Virus record (IMG/VR): IMGVR_UViG_3300027849_000034
Span: 1 to 33,223 of that record
Source: a virus
Strand: one strand, 5' to 3'
DNA length: 33,223 bases
The notes under the pieces were generated by a model. The model saw nothing but the letters and a program-made list of their open reading frames with translations, was not told where the DNA came from and did not search any database. How positions within the stretch are numbered: the first letter of the stretch is position 1; the number at the start of each line of letters is the position of its first letter. Of the stretch, positions 6,218 through 14,793 are shown piece by piece. The position numbers and the translations under genes are program-made.

Positions 6218-7483
6218 TTACATTAAGTTTGTAACTTTAACACTTCTGTAATACTGGTTACGGTCTGCGGTGAATGTATCACCATCAGTTGTTCCGTCAG
6301 CCTGCATTACGAATGGGTTAGCTATCATACCATATCGAGTTTTAAATCCGATTTTTGGTTGGAATGTAGCAGGATCGATTGCTCTTACCATCTGTAATGG
6401 AACGTAAGGGCAGTAGAAAAGACCTGCGTCATAAGGGCTTGTGCCTTTATAACCAGCTACATAGAACTGCGATGCAGAACCACTGTTAGCTGAGTAAGGG
6501 TCAATATATACTTTATATCTACCGTTAAGTACACCAGCGAAAGTGTTGCCTGTGTCGTCAACATTTAGGTTAGTGTTCAAAGCTGGAGCGTAATCTAAAA
6601 CACCGGCCATAGCCAAAGCACTAGCAACATCTGATGAACAGATGATGAAGTTACCTTTGCCACGTCTTGTGTCTTGAGCGATCACGTTAGCGTCACGTTC
6701 GATATTGAATAAAAGACCTTTAAATCTTTCTACAGACCATCTTCCGTTACTGTCGACATCTAAGTCGAATGTTCCGGCAGTTGCTGTGCTGGCAGAACCA
6801 GTTTTAGCTACTTTATAGATTGTTCTGATTACTTCTCTGTTGATTTCCGCTAGGATTTCTTGAGAGAGGATGTTTGAAAGTTCTGACTCTGCGTCTAGAC
6901 CATGAACAGCTTTCAAATCTTGAGCTAGCTCTACGGTGTACTGAGCTTTTAACGCTCTGGACTTAGCCGTAACTGTAGTCTTCTCGATTGAGAATGCCAT
7001 TTCTTGTAGTGTAGTCGAATCGCCAAATCCTTCTGCTGTTGCCGTTGATACGCCATTTCCCGTGGTGTAAGTACCGTCAACTGGATTAGATCCAGCGTGT
7101 GTACCTGCGCCTGAGAAGTCAGTGTCTGCTTCGTTGAATAAAGCTTCAGTTCCAGCTTGTGTGCTGTAATGAGACTTCATTGCAAAAATAAGTCCTGTAG
7201 GACCAGACATTGGTTGTACGCCGCATACGTCATATGCCATCAAATTAGGTAGTGCACGTCTTACGAGCGATATTAATATCGGATCGTAGTTGTCGACGCC
7301 TGAACCAGTTTGGTTAGCGTGTGTAGCCTCGAAAAGAGCTGCTTTTTCCTCGCGGAGTGCTTTCTCTTGGTTTTCTAGGACTACTGTGGTTACAGCTCTC
7401 TTATAAGGATCTGAAATTTCTTGTAATTCCGGATGCTCGAGTACTGGTTGCCACTTCTTTTGTAGTTCTTCTGAAAGATACAT
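6218..7483 (-). CDS. gp23: Major capsid protein gp23
   Basis: 421 residues, shorter than T4 gp23 (521) and nearer to marine T4-like homologues. It forms the hexameric capsid lattice. Recognisable features are the N-terminal helical region, a probable gp21 protease site at LFE/A (after E52, context AALFEATHANQTG) that fits the L/I-X-E rule of T4 prohead maturation, VRRALPNLMAYDVCGVQPM, and a C-terminal IGFKTRYGMIANPF. It is last in the head gene series and has its own exact late promoter, AAGGAG ribosome binding site and terminator, consistent with the need for high expression. Confidence 0.96.
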   Translation of the reverse strand: MYLSEELQKKWQPVLEHPELQEISDPYKRAVTTVVLENQEKALREEKAALFEATHANQTGSGVDNYDPILISLVRRALPNLMAYDVCGVQPMSGPTGLIFAMKSHYSTQAGTEALFNEADTDFSGAGTHAGSNPVDGTYTTGNGVSTATAEGFGDSTTLQEMAFSIEKTTVTAKSRALKAQYTVELAQDLKAVHGLDAESELSNILSQEILAEINREVIRTIYKVAKTGSASTATAGTFDLDVDSNGRWSVERFKGLLFNIERDANVIAQDTRRGKGNFIICSSDVASALAMAGVLDYAPALNTNLNVDDTGNTFAGVLNGRYKVYIDPYSANSGSASQFYVAGYKGTSPYDAGLFYCPYVPLQMVRAIDPATFQPKIGFKTRYGMIANPFVMQADGTTDGDTFTADRNQYYRSVKVTNLM

Positions 7484-7532
7484 CAGTTTCTCCTTGTTTA
7501 TACGTTTGTATTATGTTTTATAATAACTCTAT

Positions 7533-7540
7533 TATTTATA
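7533..7540 (-). promoter_or_regulatory. T4-type late promoter for gp23
   Basis: Exact TATAAATA on the minus strand, 50 bases upstream of the gp23 ATG, in an AT-rich spacer between gp22 and gp23. Confidence 0.85.
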
Positions 7541-7559
7541 AAATTGTTAATTTATAACC

Positions 7560-8813
7560 TTAACTTCCGAACTTTTTGCTTTGAGTAATGCCTTGTACAT
7601 ATCTACTCATTACAGTGTTCTCAGTTAATGTTCCCTGATCAACGCTATCTTCTAGCTTTTCACTATCATCTGCTTTCGCTTTAGGAAAGTAATTTTCCTT
7701 GATAACATTTAGTTTCCTTGTATACATTTCCTTACTGTCAAACGTAATGTCTTCAATAAGTGATGCAAACTTTTCCACCTCTGTTTCAGCTAGATCGTCA
7801 ACCACAGAACTAAAAATAGTTTGTTTAAGTAGTTGTTCTCTGTCTTCGCTGATTGCGACTGATTTATTAATCTCTTCATCTAATTTAGATTTTAACTCTT
7901 CAATCTCTTGCTGTTGATTAGTCAACACATCGAGTTTGTCTTCAGGTACATCAATATAATGTTCCGTGAATACTTGCTGAAGGCCTTGTATAAAGCTCTC
8001 AGTAATTTCGTTGCGTAGTCCGTTCTCAATAGCTAGCTCGTTTTCAGCCATCCACTGCTCAGTTACATAACTGAGGTATTTGTCGATGTTTTCAACAAGT
8101 TTTTCTTTTGCCTCGTCGAAAGCTTTATTAGCTTCCTCTACCAACTCTGCTTCAATTCCTGAAACTTGTTGGTTTACTCTGGCCACAACTGTAGCTTCAA
8201 ATAATGATGCTGCTTGTGTTTTAAATTCTTCTGAAAGATGTTCTTCGTCTGCAAATAAGTTAGCAATGTCTTCCTCGAACAAAGTATCTACTTCTAACTC
8301 TTCGTCTGATTCGTCTGTAATAACATCTTCTGCTACTACTTCTTCATCGGACTCTTCGTCTTCTGTAATTACTTCGTCTTCACTCTCTTCACCGTCAACG
8401 ATTTCTTCGCCATCTACATAAGTATCTTCTTCTAAAGCTTCATCTTCCGACTCTACTTCTTCTTGAGCTACATTACCTTTAGACGATGCTTGTGCAACAA
8501 CAGATTGTGTTGGTGTACTATCGTTATAGTTAGGTGCCTTACCGGCGCCTGAGTTTGAAGGACGAGGGGCACTACCAGCTTTTGCTGATGCTTCTTTTCC
8601 TACCGCGCTAGTCAATCCGCCTTCAGGGTTCGCTGAACCGCTAAGGTCTTGCTGATCTGGATTTGGATTGGAGTTGCCTTGTAGGGGATTTGTAGCATCA
8701 CCATTACTAGAATTATCTAGAGGACGATTTGCCGCTCCTTCTTCTAGTACTTCAACAGACTCGGATTTAACCTTGCCTTCTAGAAGTTCTCTGATTTTGG
8801 ATTCTACTCCCAT
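7560..8813 (-). CDS. gp22: Prohead core scaffold gp22
   Basis: 417 residues, between the protease gp21 and capsid gp23 as in T4. The N-terminal third is low-complexity Gly/Asn/Ser/Pro-rich, followed by very acidic Glu/Asp runs and then a long predicted coiled coil (about 200-345) with repeats such as LVEEANKAFDEAKEKLVENI. This is typical of a scaffold that fills the prohead and is degraded by gp21. Sites fitting the L/I-X-E protease rule occur (for example SLFEATVV). The longer, disordered N-terminus compared with T4 gp22 (269 residues) fits marine relatives. Confidence 0.85.
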   Translation of the reverse strand: MGVESKIRELLEGKVKSESVEVLEEGAANRPLDNSSNGDATNPLQGNSNPNPDQQDLSGSANPEGGLTSAVGKEASAKAGSAPRPSNSGAGKAPNYNDSTPTQSVVAQASSKGNVAQEEVESEDEALEEDTYVDGEEIVDGEESEDEVITEDEESDEEVVAEDVITDESDEELEVDTLFEEDIANLFADEEHLSEEFKTQAASLFEATVVARVNQQVSGIEAELVEEANKAFDEAKEKLVENIDKYLSYVTEQWMAENELAIENGLRNEITESFIQGLQQVFTEHYIDVPEDKLDVLTNQQQEIEELKSKLDEEINKSVAISEDREQLLKQTIFSSVVDDLAETEVEKFASLIEDITFDSKEMYTRKLNVIKENYFPKAKADDSEKLEDSVDQGTLTENTVMSRYVQGITQSKKFGS

Positions 8814-8861
8814 TTTACTTCTCCTTTTAGGATTATGTTTAATTAATATAATCTAATAAAC

Positions 8862-8875
8862 TATTTATATTTATA
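8862..8875 (-). promoter_or_regulatory. Overlapping tandem late promoters for gp22
   Basis: Two exact TATAAATA sites on the minus strand (8869-8862 and 8875-8868) overlap by two bases, giving TATAAATATAAATA. They lie about 50 bases upstream of the gp22 ATG. Confidence 0.8.
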
Positions 8876-8885
8876 CAGATTTCTA

Positions 8886-9545
8886 TTAGAATTTAGACAG
8901 TTTATCTAAAAAATTGCTAAATACTTGTAACTTAGCTTCCTCTAGATTAGCACTAGACGTTCTCTGAATCAACCCTTTCGATTCTTCGATGTCTTGTTCT
9001 GTCCACTTATTATTAATGAAGATCCATTCCCTTCCTTCCATTATACCGGAAACAAAAGCGTCTGGAGCGCTAGGATCCGCAACAATATCTGCTGCTGTGG
9101 CAAGCATAAAGTCGTTCTGTACTTCATTAATGCCATTCCTCTCTTTCAAAGAGCCCAATCCTCTGGAGCTAACTCCAAGCTGAGCGCCTTCGCTAATAAG
9201 TTCTTTTACAATACGACCCATAGGCGTGTCCATCACTTTTGCCTTACCGATCCAATTGTTGCCGTCTTCCCGAAGGGAGACAATCATGTGTGATACACGA
9301 TCTAAATTAACTGTAGGTCCTTCTGGGTGTCCCAGTTCTCCATAAGCTCTTTTAGTATCTACGTTTTCTCTAACGTAACGATTGACTTCAGTTCGCATAA
9401 TATCCTTGGGATACATACGGCCGTTTTTGTTTGTTAAATCTGATTGTAAAAACACACCTTCTATAAAGACATTAGGTTTCTTAGGATCCTTAGTCTCTTC
9501 TGTGAGGTAGTTAATACTTTCGTTAAATTCTTTGATTAGTCTCAT
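8886..9545 (-). CDS. gp21: Prohead core protease gp21
   Basis: 219 residues, the normal size. gp21 is a serine protease with a herpesvirus-assemblin-like fold that matures the prohead. Visible are the N-terminal FIEGVFLQSDLTNKNGRMYP, catalytic His in GELGHPEGP (H73), the nucleophile region GVSSRGLGSL (S126/S127), and the DIVADPSAPDAFVSGIME segment of the family. The ATG follows CGGAGAG. It belongs to the gp19-gp20-core-gp21 transcript. Confidence 0.95.
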   Translation of the reverse strand: MRLIKEFNESINYLTEETKDPKKPNVFIEGVFLQSDLTNKNGRMYPKDIMRTEVNRYVRENVDTKRAYGELGHPEGPTVNLDRVSHMIVSLREDGNNWIGKAKVMDTPMGRIVKELISEGAQLGVSSRGLGSLKERNGINEVQNDFMLATAADIVADPSAPDAFVSGIMEGREWIFINNKWTEQDIEESKGLIQRTSSANLEEAKLQVFSNFLDKLSKF

Positions 9546-9557
9546 TGTGACTCTCCG

Positions 9558-9983
9558 TTAACCTAGACTTCCACCGTTATAAACACTACCTGAATCGTTG
9601 GTGTCTAATGGTGCGTCTTGGTGTTGTTGTGAACCATATCCAGAAACTTTAGCACAATCAACTATAACAGTACCGCCAGCTCCGCCGGCTATAACTACTT
9701 CTATATCTGATGTTGCTTCTGAGTTGTCTGAAAATCCGTACATATCTATGTTACCGGACTCCGTAAGTTCGTATAGTACGACGGAGTTACGTTGCACCTT
9801 AGCGGATGCCCCGGATGATAGTGTCCATTTAAGGCCTTTAATGTTAACTGCAGGGGAGTTCTGTGACTCTGATGATTTCTTTAGTGTTGTTGCTAAAGCA
9901 ATGGTACCGGTAGCTGCAGTCCCCCTTACAGATACTACACCCTGTACTTGGGTTAGTTTTAAATTATTTACTGTGACTGCCAT
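9558..9983 (-). CDS. Beta-rich hypothetical protein in the head gene cluster
   Basis: 141 residues of alternating small, polar and beta-branched residues (MAVTVNNLKLTQVQGVVSV, later VVIAGGAGGTVIVDCAKVSG), with a glycine-rich tail ending in YNGGSLG. No enzymatic motif, signal or membrane segment is present. It lies between the gp68-position gene and gp21 with 12-22 base gaps and good ribosome binding sites, so it is co-expressed with head genes. The composition suggests a virion surface or decoration protein with an immunoglobulin-like or jelly-roll fold; this is inference from composition and location. No T4 equivalent is present at this locus. Confidence 0.75.
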   Translation of the reverse strand: MAVTVNNLKLTQVQGVVSVRGTAATGTIALATTLKKSSESQNSPAVNIKGLKWTLSSGASAKVQRNSVVLYELTESGNIDMYGFSDNSEATSDIEVVIAGGAGGTVIVDCAKVSGYGSQQHQDAPLDTNDSGSVYNGGSLG

Positions 9984-10005
9984 GATTGTTTCCTATGTTA
10001 GTTGT

Positions 10006-10296
10006 TTAATATTTTTTCTTGTGGTTCATGTGTGGGCCTTCTTCTAAGATCTCCACATTGGAATCATTCACATCAACTGTTTCTATACCGTGTTCAAACA
10101 TTACTGAATAACTCGATACTCTACCAAATTCATCTGGTGCAGAATGTTCACCATGTATTGGTGTACCTTCTTTCCATTCTTTGTGCATTATTTTTGAAGC
10201 ACAAAGATGTTTGTCTCCTTCTAAAGAGCCTGCTGCTACTCCATCTACTGGAGTCTCTACAATAACTCTTTCTCTATATTCTTTAAGTGTTTTCAT
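10006..10296 (-). CDS. Probable prohead core protein at the gp68 position
   Basis: 96 residues from ATG 10296 (MKTLKEYRERVIVETPVDG). This start is chosen over a longer frame because it overlaps the preceding gene by only 14 bases and GGGAG lies upstream. The central part (GEHSAPDEFGRVSSYSVMFEHGIE) is polar and not membrane-spanning; the C-terminus is basic (MNHKKKY). In T4 the order is 20-67-68-21, and this gene occupies the slot of 68. Sequence alone does not prove homology to gp68, so the role is by position. Confidence 0.65.
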   Translation of the reverse strand: MKTLKEYRERVIVETPVDGVAAGSLEGDKHLCASKIMHKEWKEGTPIHGEHSAPDEFGRVSSYSVMFEHGIETVDVNDSNVEILEEGPHMNHKKKY

Positions 10297-10561
10297 CTTC
10301 GACTGGTCTCCCTGTAGTTGTATCAATATCCACAAGCGCATCATCCAATGAGACTCCAGTAGGTTCCATATTAGGATCTACACTCTTGGAGAAAACAGCC
10401 TGTGCTTTCTCTTGTCTCAAAGTATCTAACGCATCAGTAGTTCTAGAGTGCATTAAATCAGCGAACTGACTCTGTGCATCTGCTGAATTACCTGAGATTA
10501 TGTTGTTTAACATATCTGTTGTAGTTACCTCAACCTCTTGTTCTGTTGTTTCTTCTGTCAT
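10283..10561 (-). CDS. Probable prohead core/scaffold protein at the gp67 position
   Basis: 92 residues from ATG 10561, which has GGAG seven bases upstream; a longer frame reaches into gp20 and is less likely. The N-terminus is acidic (MTEETTEQEVEV), followed by a helical segment FADLMHSRTTDALDTLRQEKAQAVFSK of the type found in small prohead core proteins, and a negatively charged end. It begins two bases before the gp20 stop, the position of gp67 in T4. Function by synteny and composition. Confidence 0.7.
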   Translation of the reverse strand: MTEETTEQEVEVTTTDMLNNIISGNSADAQSQFADLMHSRTTDALDTLRQEKAQAVFSKSVDPNMEPTGVSLDDALVDIDTTTGRPVEDENT

Positions 10562-10562
10562 T

Positions 10563-12161
10563 TTATTCTCCATTATCTGGGCCTGGTGGAGGAGTATCTC
10601 CGCCTGGTACATCATTACTTATATCACCTTCAGGTGCCGGTTGATCCGTCGGCACTTGTTGTAAGGGACTCCATTGATACTGCCTACTGTACTGTGGCTC
10701 TGCCATAATCTCAGTTTCTATTGTATCAATCTCTTCATCTGTTAAGTTAAGCACATTCTTTTGAATGTAACGCTTACTAAAAAATGTTCCTATATAAGCA
10801 GCTAGTCCGTTTAATACTTCTACTCTGCTTCTCAAAATCTCTTGTTCTTTAGACTCTGTGTAATAAGCATCTGTGGCAAACTCAAATTCTATATCATCTT
10901 TGATGTCTGTCCAATCTTCTTCTGTAATAACACCTTTTAGTAAGAGCTGTGTATGCAAAAGATCGCTTAACAATACTGAGAACTTTCTCCTTAACTTGAT
11001 GATGAATTTTGTAAACTTCATCTCGTCTCGGTTTATCTCAGCAGCTCTACCAAAATTAAGTCCTGCTTGTTGTTCTAAACGTGATACAGGAATGTTTAAT
11101 GACTGATACAATTTACGTTGAAAATATACTACGTCTTCAATCTGCCCTAGGTTTTGTCCTGCTGGCAATGTATCAATACTTGTTCCTGTTCCACCTTCTC
11201 TTCTGGGTAACCAAAAGTCTTCAAGCATGGACATAAACTTCTTATCATCTCGGATCTCGCCTGTGTTAGCATCGTATACTAACTTGTTTCTATACCGATC
11301 CATGATGTCTTTCATGTACTGTTCAGCCTTCATCTTAGGAAGGTTACCAACATCTACATAAAATATTCTTCTTTCAGGAGCTCTTGTAATCCTATAAATT
11401 ACAACTGCGTTCTCCATCATTCTTAACTGGTTTGCTGGCCTAATTGCCTTATGCAAATATGATAACGCTATATTCTTATCGTGATCTACTAAACCACTTG
11501 GTGCGTATGCTATAGCGTCCTTCGTAATCTTCAGCCCTTGCTGATTTTCCGGTGCAACATATGCGCCTGGTTTTGAGGTAACCCCTTTATCATTATAGAT
11601 AAAGAACTCCTCAATCTCTTTAATAAACAATATGCCTGAAGGATTCTTTTCCTTCTTAACTTCTCGTACCTTTCTAATCTTTCTAGGGTCAATGTATCTT
11701 ACATCTTTAATCCCTGCCTTGGGATTCTCTAGATCGATTACTTTATGAAAGAATAACTTACCGTCTATATACCAACGTCTAAAATAATCTTGAGCTTTAT
11801 CTTTAAAGTCCAACATCATTTTGATGTCATCAAATTCCTTCATAATAGACTTACGAACTGACGAAGACAACTTGACGTTGTCTAGGTTAAGTTCCACTGG
11901 AGACTCGTTCTCCAACTGAGCAATGCTCTCATTAATAATATCTTCAATAGCTGTATCAACGTCTGCCATCCCGGCTATGTCACGATACCTCTTAATTAAT
12001 TCAGACTCGGTTTGGGCAACGCCCTCCAAATCCATGTAGGTACCGTAGTAACCGCCTGCGCGTATACTCTCAATAGCACCGTCTTCGGAAGGGGCAACAA
12101 ACGATTTCTCGTTTGAAGCCTTATCCTCTTTCCGCTTAATCTCAAATCCAAATAAATCCAT
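10563..12161 (-). CDS. gp20: Portal vertex protein gp20
   Basis: 532 residues, matching T4 gp20 (524). It forms the dodecameric portal through which DNA is packaged and to which the neck attaches. Recognisable are the N-terminal MDLFGFEIKRKED, the segment ADVDTAIEDIINESIA, the portal core VRYIDPRKIRKVREVKKE, and LPRREGGTGTSIDTLPAGQN, a highly conserved gp20 stretch used as a marine myovirus marker. The Pro/Gly/Asp-rich C-terminus (about the last 45 residues) is disordered. Cotranscribed with gp19 upstream. Confidence 0.96.
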   Translation of the reverse strand: MDLFGFEIKRKEDKASNEKSFVAPSEDGAIESIRAGGYYGTYMDLEGVAQTESELIKRYRDIAGMADVDTAIEDIINESIAQLENESPVELNLDNVKLSSSVRKSIMKEFDDIKMMLDFKDKAQDYFRRWYIDGKLFFHKVIDLENPKAGIKDVRYIDPRKIRKVREVKKEKNPSGILFIKEIEEFFIYNDKGVTSKPGAYVAPENQQGLKITKDAIAYAPSGLVDHDKNIALSYLHKAIRPANQLRMMENAVVIYRITRAPERRIFYVDVGNLPKMKAEQYMKDIMDRYRNKLVYDANTGEIRDDKKFMSMLEDFWLPRREGGTGTSIDTLPAGQNLGQIEDVVYFQRKLYQSLNIPVSRLEQQAGLNFGRAAEINRDEMKFTKFIIKLRRKFSVLLSDLLHTQLLLKGVITEEDWTDIKDDIEFEFATDAYYTESKEQEILRSRVEVLNGLAAYIGTFFSKRYIQKNVLNLTDEEIDTIETEIMAEPQYSRQYQWSPLQQVPTDQPAPEGDISNDVPGGDTPPPGPDNGE

Positions 12162-12196
12162 AATTTTATATCCTGTTTCCCATTACTGGGGCCAAC

Positions 12197-12718
12197 CTAT
12201 GTGTTTGTATAATGCTGGTACTGGAAAGTAACAGTAAATTCTTCAATTACATCGTTTTGTGCATATTGTAATGCAATCTCAGACATGTTAATCGGAAATG
12301 CATCATGTAAAAGATACGTTCCTAATGGTAATGGTTTATCATTTCTGTCTAAATGTTCGACTGTTAAGTCCACTTGATATTCAGCTGGTGTCAATGCTTC
12401 AGCACCGTTGTCTACCTTGTCATTCATTATTTCCATCCATTTTTCAAAGGGCCCTCTCAAAGACTGATTAGTATCATTAATGATAGTAATTGTCCATGGA
12501 TCAAAAATCCTTTCGCCTGCTAATTTAACTTCCCTACCTCGGTATTGTACAATAGCTGGGTTTACTGTAGAAGCTGGTATCGCTGCTCCAGAAACCAATA
12601 CAGAGTAGTCGTTTTTAAGGCCCGCTGCTGCTAATGTAGGGAATACCAAAAGTACACGAAACTGATTGGGACGTGCGCCGCCCTGTCCTAGTTTCGATTT
12701 AAAATCTGCTATGTTCAT
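12197..12718 (-). CDS. gp19: Tail tube protein gp19
   Basis: 173 residues, near T4 gp19 (163). It polymerises into the inner tail tube inside the sheath. The start MNIADFKSKLGQGGARPNQF, FEKWMEIMN in the middle, and the late LLHDAFPINMSEIALQYAQND followed by a FTVTFQYQHY strand are typical of the family. AAAGGAG precedes the ATG and an exact late promoter lies 25 bases upstream. It shares the fold pattern of the gene at 4048-4620. Confidence 0.95.
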   Translation of the reverse strand: MNIADFKSKLGQGGARPNQFRVLLVFPTLAAAGLKNDYSVLVSGAAIPASTVNPAIVQYRGREVKLAGERIFDPWTITIINDTNQSLRGPFEKWMEIMNDKVDNGAEALTPAEYQVDLTVEHLDRNDKPLPLGTYLLHDAFPINMSEIALQYAQNDVIEEFTVTFQYQHYTNT

Positions 12719-12742
12719 CTTTATCTCCTTTACTTATATGTA

Positions 12743-12750
12743 TATTTATA
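12743..12750 (-). promoter_or_regulatory. T4-type late promoter for gp19-gp20-core-gp21
   Basis: Exact TATAAATA on the minus strand, 25 bases before the gp19 ATG. It begins directly after the second stop codon (12753-12755) that ends the extended gp18 frame. Confidence 0.8.
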
Positions 12751-12752
12751 CG

Positions 12753-12836
12753 TTAGCCGCCGATCTCTTCGAAAGCTACGCCTGTTCTGGTTGCTATAAA
12801 ATTCAAAGTGATAAAGTTAACTGACTTGGCAGGTTA
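12753..12836 (-). other. In-frame extension of gp18 behind a TAA stop
   Basis: After the gp18 stop TAA (12836-12834) the same frame stays open for 26 more codons to a second TAA at 12755-12753. The peptide starts PAKSVNFITL and ends TGVAFEEIGG, which resembles the C-terminal end of T4-like sheath proteins, where an Asp-Ile region is followed by a Lys-Pro-Ala segment, a Asn-Phe-Ile strand and a Thr-Gly-Val-x-Phe-Glu-Glu-Ile end. A six-base in-frame loss that turned a codon group like Ile-Tyr-Ile-Lys-Pro into Ile-stop-Pro would explain the arrangement. Alternatives are stop-codon readthrough or a sequence error. Confidence 0.75.
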
Positions 12837-14660
12837 AATATCAGCTATAAAATTATTGCTGTCGATAACTTCAGCAGTATTATTAGATGTATTACATATT
12901 ACCTTAAAGTCGTATATTCCTCTACGTCCTTGAACGTCCCTTAAGAATGGTGTTATAATAGATGTAAACTGTGCTCTTGTAAATGCATCATTGAATTCAA
13001 ACAACTGATATTTAGCTGCTGTTGCAATGGCTTTTTCAAGTACAATAAACAATCTTCTGACATTAATTCTATCAAAAGCACTAGGTGCTCCTAATAGTGT
13101 TTTGTCGCCGAACAATACAATCCCGTTTCCAGGGCTGTTAATTATTGGGTTAACTCCAATCTTATACAAATTGTCTCTATTAGTCTTGTTGGGGTTCCAG
13201 GCTAGCTTTACTGCATTCCTGATCTGTCCACGATTAAAACCTGCTGGTGAATACCATGGATCACGTTCTTGGTCTGTTGTTACACATAGTCCTGCAACGT
13301 CTCCGTTTAATGGTACCCATCTATACGCATCGTTGTAGCGATCATACATGTATTTCCAGTTACTATCCATTACACTATAACTAGTGGATGCTAATGCACC
13401 TTTGTCACCTGTTATAGATGTCTCTTCATTATTACTGTTATTAACAACAGAAGCTTGTAGAGGTGAATGGAATGAGATACAGTCTTTTCTGACTTTAGAA
13501 ATATTGTCTTGTACATACTTTTGGTCTACTAAAGAGTGGCCTGCTGTAAGTACTAAAGCAATATCTGTTTGTTCTTTATCATTAAATAAAGCGTATCCAG
13601 TTTGGATATCACCTGAAGATGCTGCTGCTGTAATACCACCAGTTAAACTTACTGTAGCTTCTGCTGCTGTAAATTTACTAGTGAATGTTGTTCCAGATGC
13701 TGTTGATCCGAATGTTGCGTCGCCTGCTGGATGATCTGTCCAATAAATAAAGTCTGACTGTCTATTAACGACATCTTTATAGTAAATTGAACCACCGTCT
13801 AATGCTTTAGCATCTGATGCTTTTGAAACGCCTTCAAATCTTTCTAGAACAGTATTAACTGTGCCTGAAAACAAGCCGTCTTCGTCAATAACAACAATGT
13901 GGAATGCGTCATTTGAGCCGCCTTCTGTTGTTACTCTTTGGCTACTATAAGGTGCGCCGTCAAATTCATTTGCATAAGTCCAGCCTGCTGATAAGACTGC
14001 TGTAGCTGTTGCTCCAGACCCACCGCCACCACTAAAGGATATTGTAGGTGCTGATGTGTAGCCGTTGCCGTTATTAGTAACAACAATAGCTGTTACCGCT
14101 CCACCTGAAACAGTTGCTGTACCAGTAGCTGTAACTCCACCAGCCGGAGCTGCTGAAAATGTTACTGTTGGTGAACTAGTATAAGCAGATCCGCCTGCTG
14201 TTACTGTGCCGGATGCTATTGAGTTGGTATCGAAATTACTAGAATCTGCGAATGCAACTTTTAAGCTGTTTCCTATAGCGCCTGGGTACTTAGCGGCAAA
14301 CATTCCGTTTGTGCCAGATCCTGTGCTATGATTATTTGTGTAGTCGTCTGCATTAGCAATAAGGACCGCTGATCCTGATGCTACTGCGTTACGGGCTGCT
14401 GTTCCTACAGCTCTAACTACTTTAAGGTTGTTACCATATGCCAAGAACGATGCTGCAGTAAAAAAGTCTACTGCTGTAGCGTTATCGGGACGGTAAAAAC
14501 GTTGTACGAGATTATTCTCTGAACTAATTGTTGTGATCTCTTGAGTTGGACCCCACTGGAAGTTACCTACCATAGCACCTGTTGTGGTTGCTACGGCTGG
14601 GACTACACTAGTAAGATCTGTTTCTTTAACAAGAACACCTGGTGATAGCTGAAATGCCAT
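12834..14660 (-). CDS. gp18: Tail sheath protein gp18 (C-terminus cut by an in-frame stop)
   Basis: 608 residues to the first stop. It builds the contractile sheath. The N-terminus [17 protein letters not shown] and the domain around [24 protein letters not shown] and [24 protein letters not shown] are classic phage sheath features. Residues about 151-226 form a Gly/Ser/Thr-rich beta-repeat insertion. The reading frame ends at NNFIADI followed by TAA, but 26 further in-frame codons encode what looks like the missing sheath C-terminal strand. In T4 this region links neighbouring subunits. The start is supported by GAGGAG and the late promoter at 14726-14733. Confidence 0.93.
   Translation of the reverse strand: MAFQLSPGVLVKETDLTSVVPAVATTTGAMVGNFQWGPTQEITTISSENNLVQRFYRPDNATAVDFFTAASFLAYGNNLKVVRAVGTAARNAVASGSAVLIANADDYTNNHSTGSGTNGMFAAKYPGAIGNSLKVAFADSSNFDTNSIASGTVTAGGSAYTSSPTVTFSAAPAGGVTATGTATVSGGAVTAIVVTNNGNGYTSAPTISFSGGGGSGATATAVLSAGWTYANEFDGAPYSSQRVTTEGGSNDAFHIVVIDEDGLFSGTVNTVLERFEGVSKASDAKALDGGSIYYKDVVNRQSDFIYWTDHPAGDATFGSTASGTTFTSKFTAAEATVSLTGGITAAASSGDIQTGYALFNDKEQTDIALVLTAGHSLVDQKYVQDNISKVRKDCISFHSPLQASVVNNSNNEETSITGDKGALASTSYSVMDSNWKYMYDRYNDAYRWVPLNGDVAGLCVTTDQERDPWYSPAGFNRGQIRNAVKLAWNPNKTNRDNLYKIGVNPIINSPGNGIVLFGDKTLLGAPSAFDRINVRRLFIVLEKAIATAAKYQLFEFNDAFTRAQFTSIITPFLRDVQGRRGIYDFKVICNTSNNTAEVIDSNNFIADI
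13983..14210 (-). repeat. Gly/Thr-rich beta-repeat insertion coded within gp18
   Basis: Codes gp18 residues about 151-226. Two imperfect units are visible: [20 protein letters not shown] and [20 protein letters not shown], each followed by a GATATA-like segment. Such GxxYTSxPTVTFSG repeats are found in several phage structural proteins and probably form an exposed beta domain on the sheath surface. Confidence 0.6.
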
Positions 14661-14725
14661 GTTTTTTCTCCTCGGTTTATATTATCTTATGAATGATACA
14701 CAAGTTTTTTTTAATATCATCCAAC

Positions 14726-14733
14726 TATTTATA
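14726..14733 (-). promoter_or_regulatory. T4-type late promoter for gp18
   Basis: Exact TATAAATA on the minus strand, 66 bases upstream of the gp18 ATG in the 131-base gap after gp17. Confidence 0.8.
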
Positions 14734-14759
14734 AGATTTTTGTTTTATACTTCTCGGTA

Positions 14760-14793
14760 AGTGTAGACACATAATTAGCATTGTGTACACACT
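14760..14793 (-). other. Imperfect hairpin overlapping the gp17 stop
   Basis: AGTGT pairs with ACACT, then a 2x2 mismatch, then ACACA with TGTGT, leaving a 10-base loop. No long T-run follows on the minus strand, so a normal terminator is doubtful; it may be an mRNA 3'-end or processing structure. Weak evidence. Confidence 0.3.
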
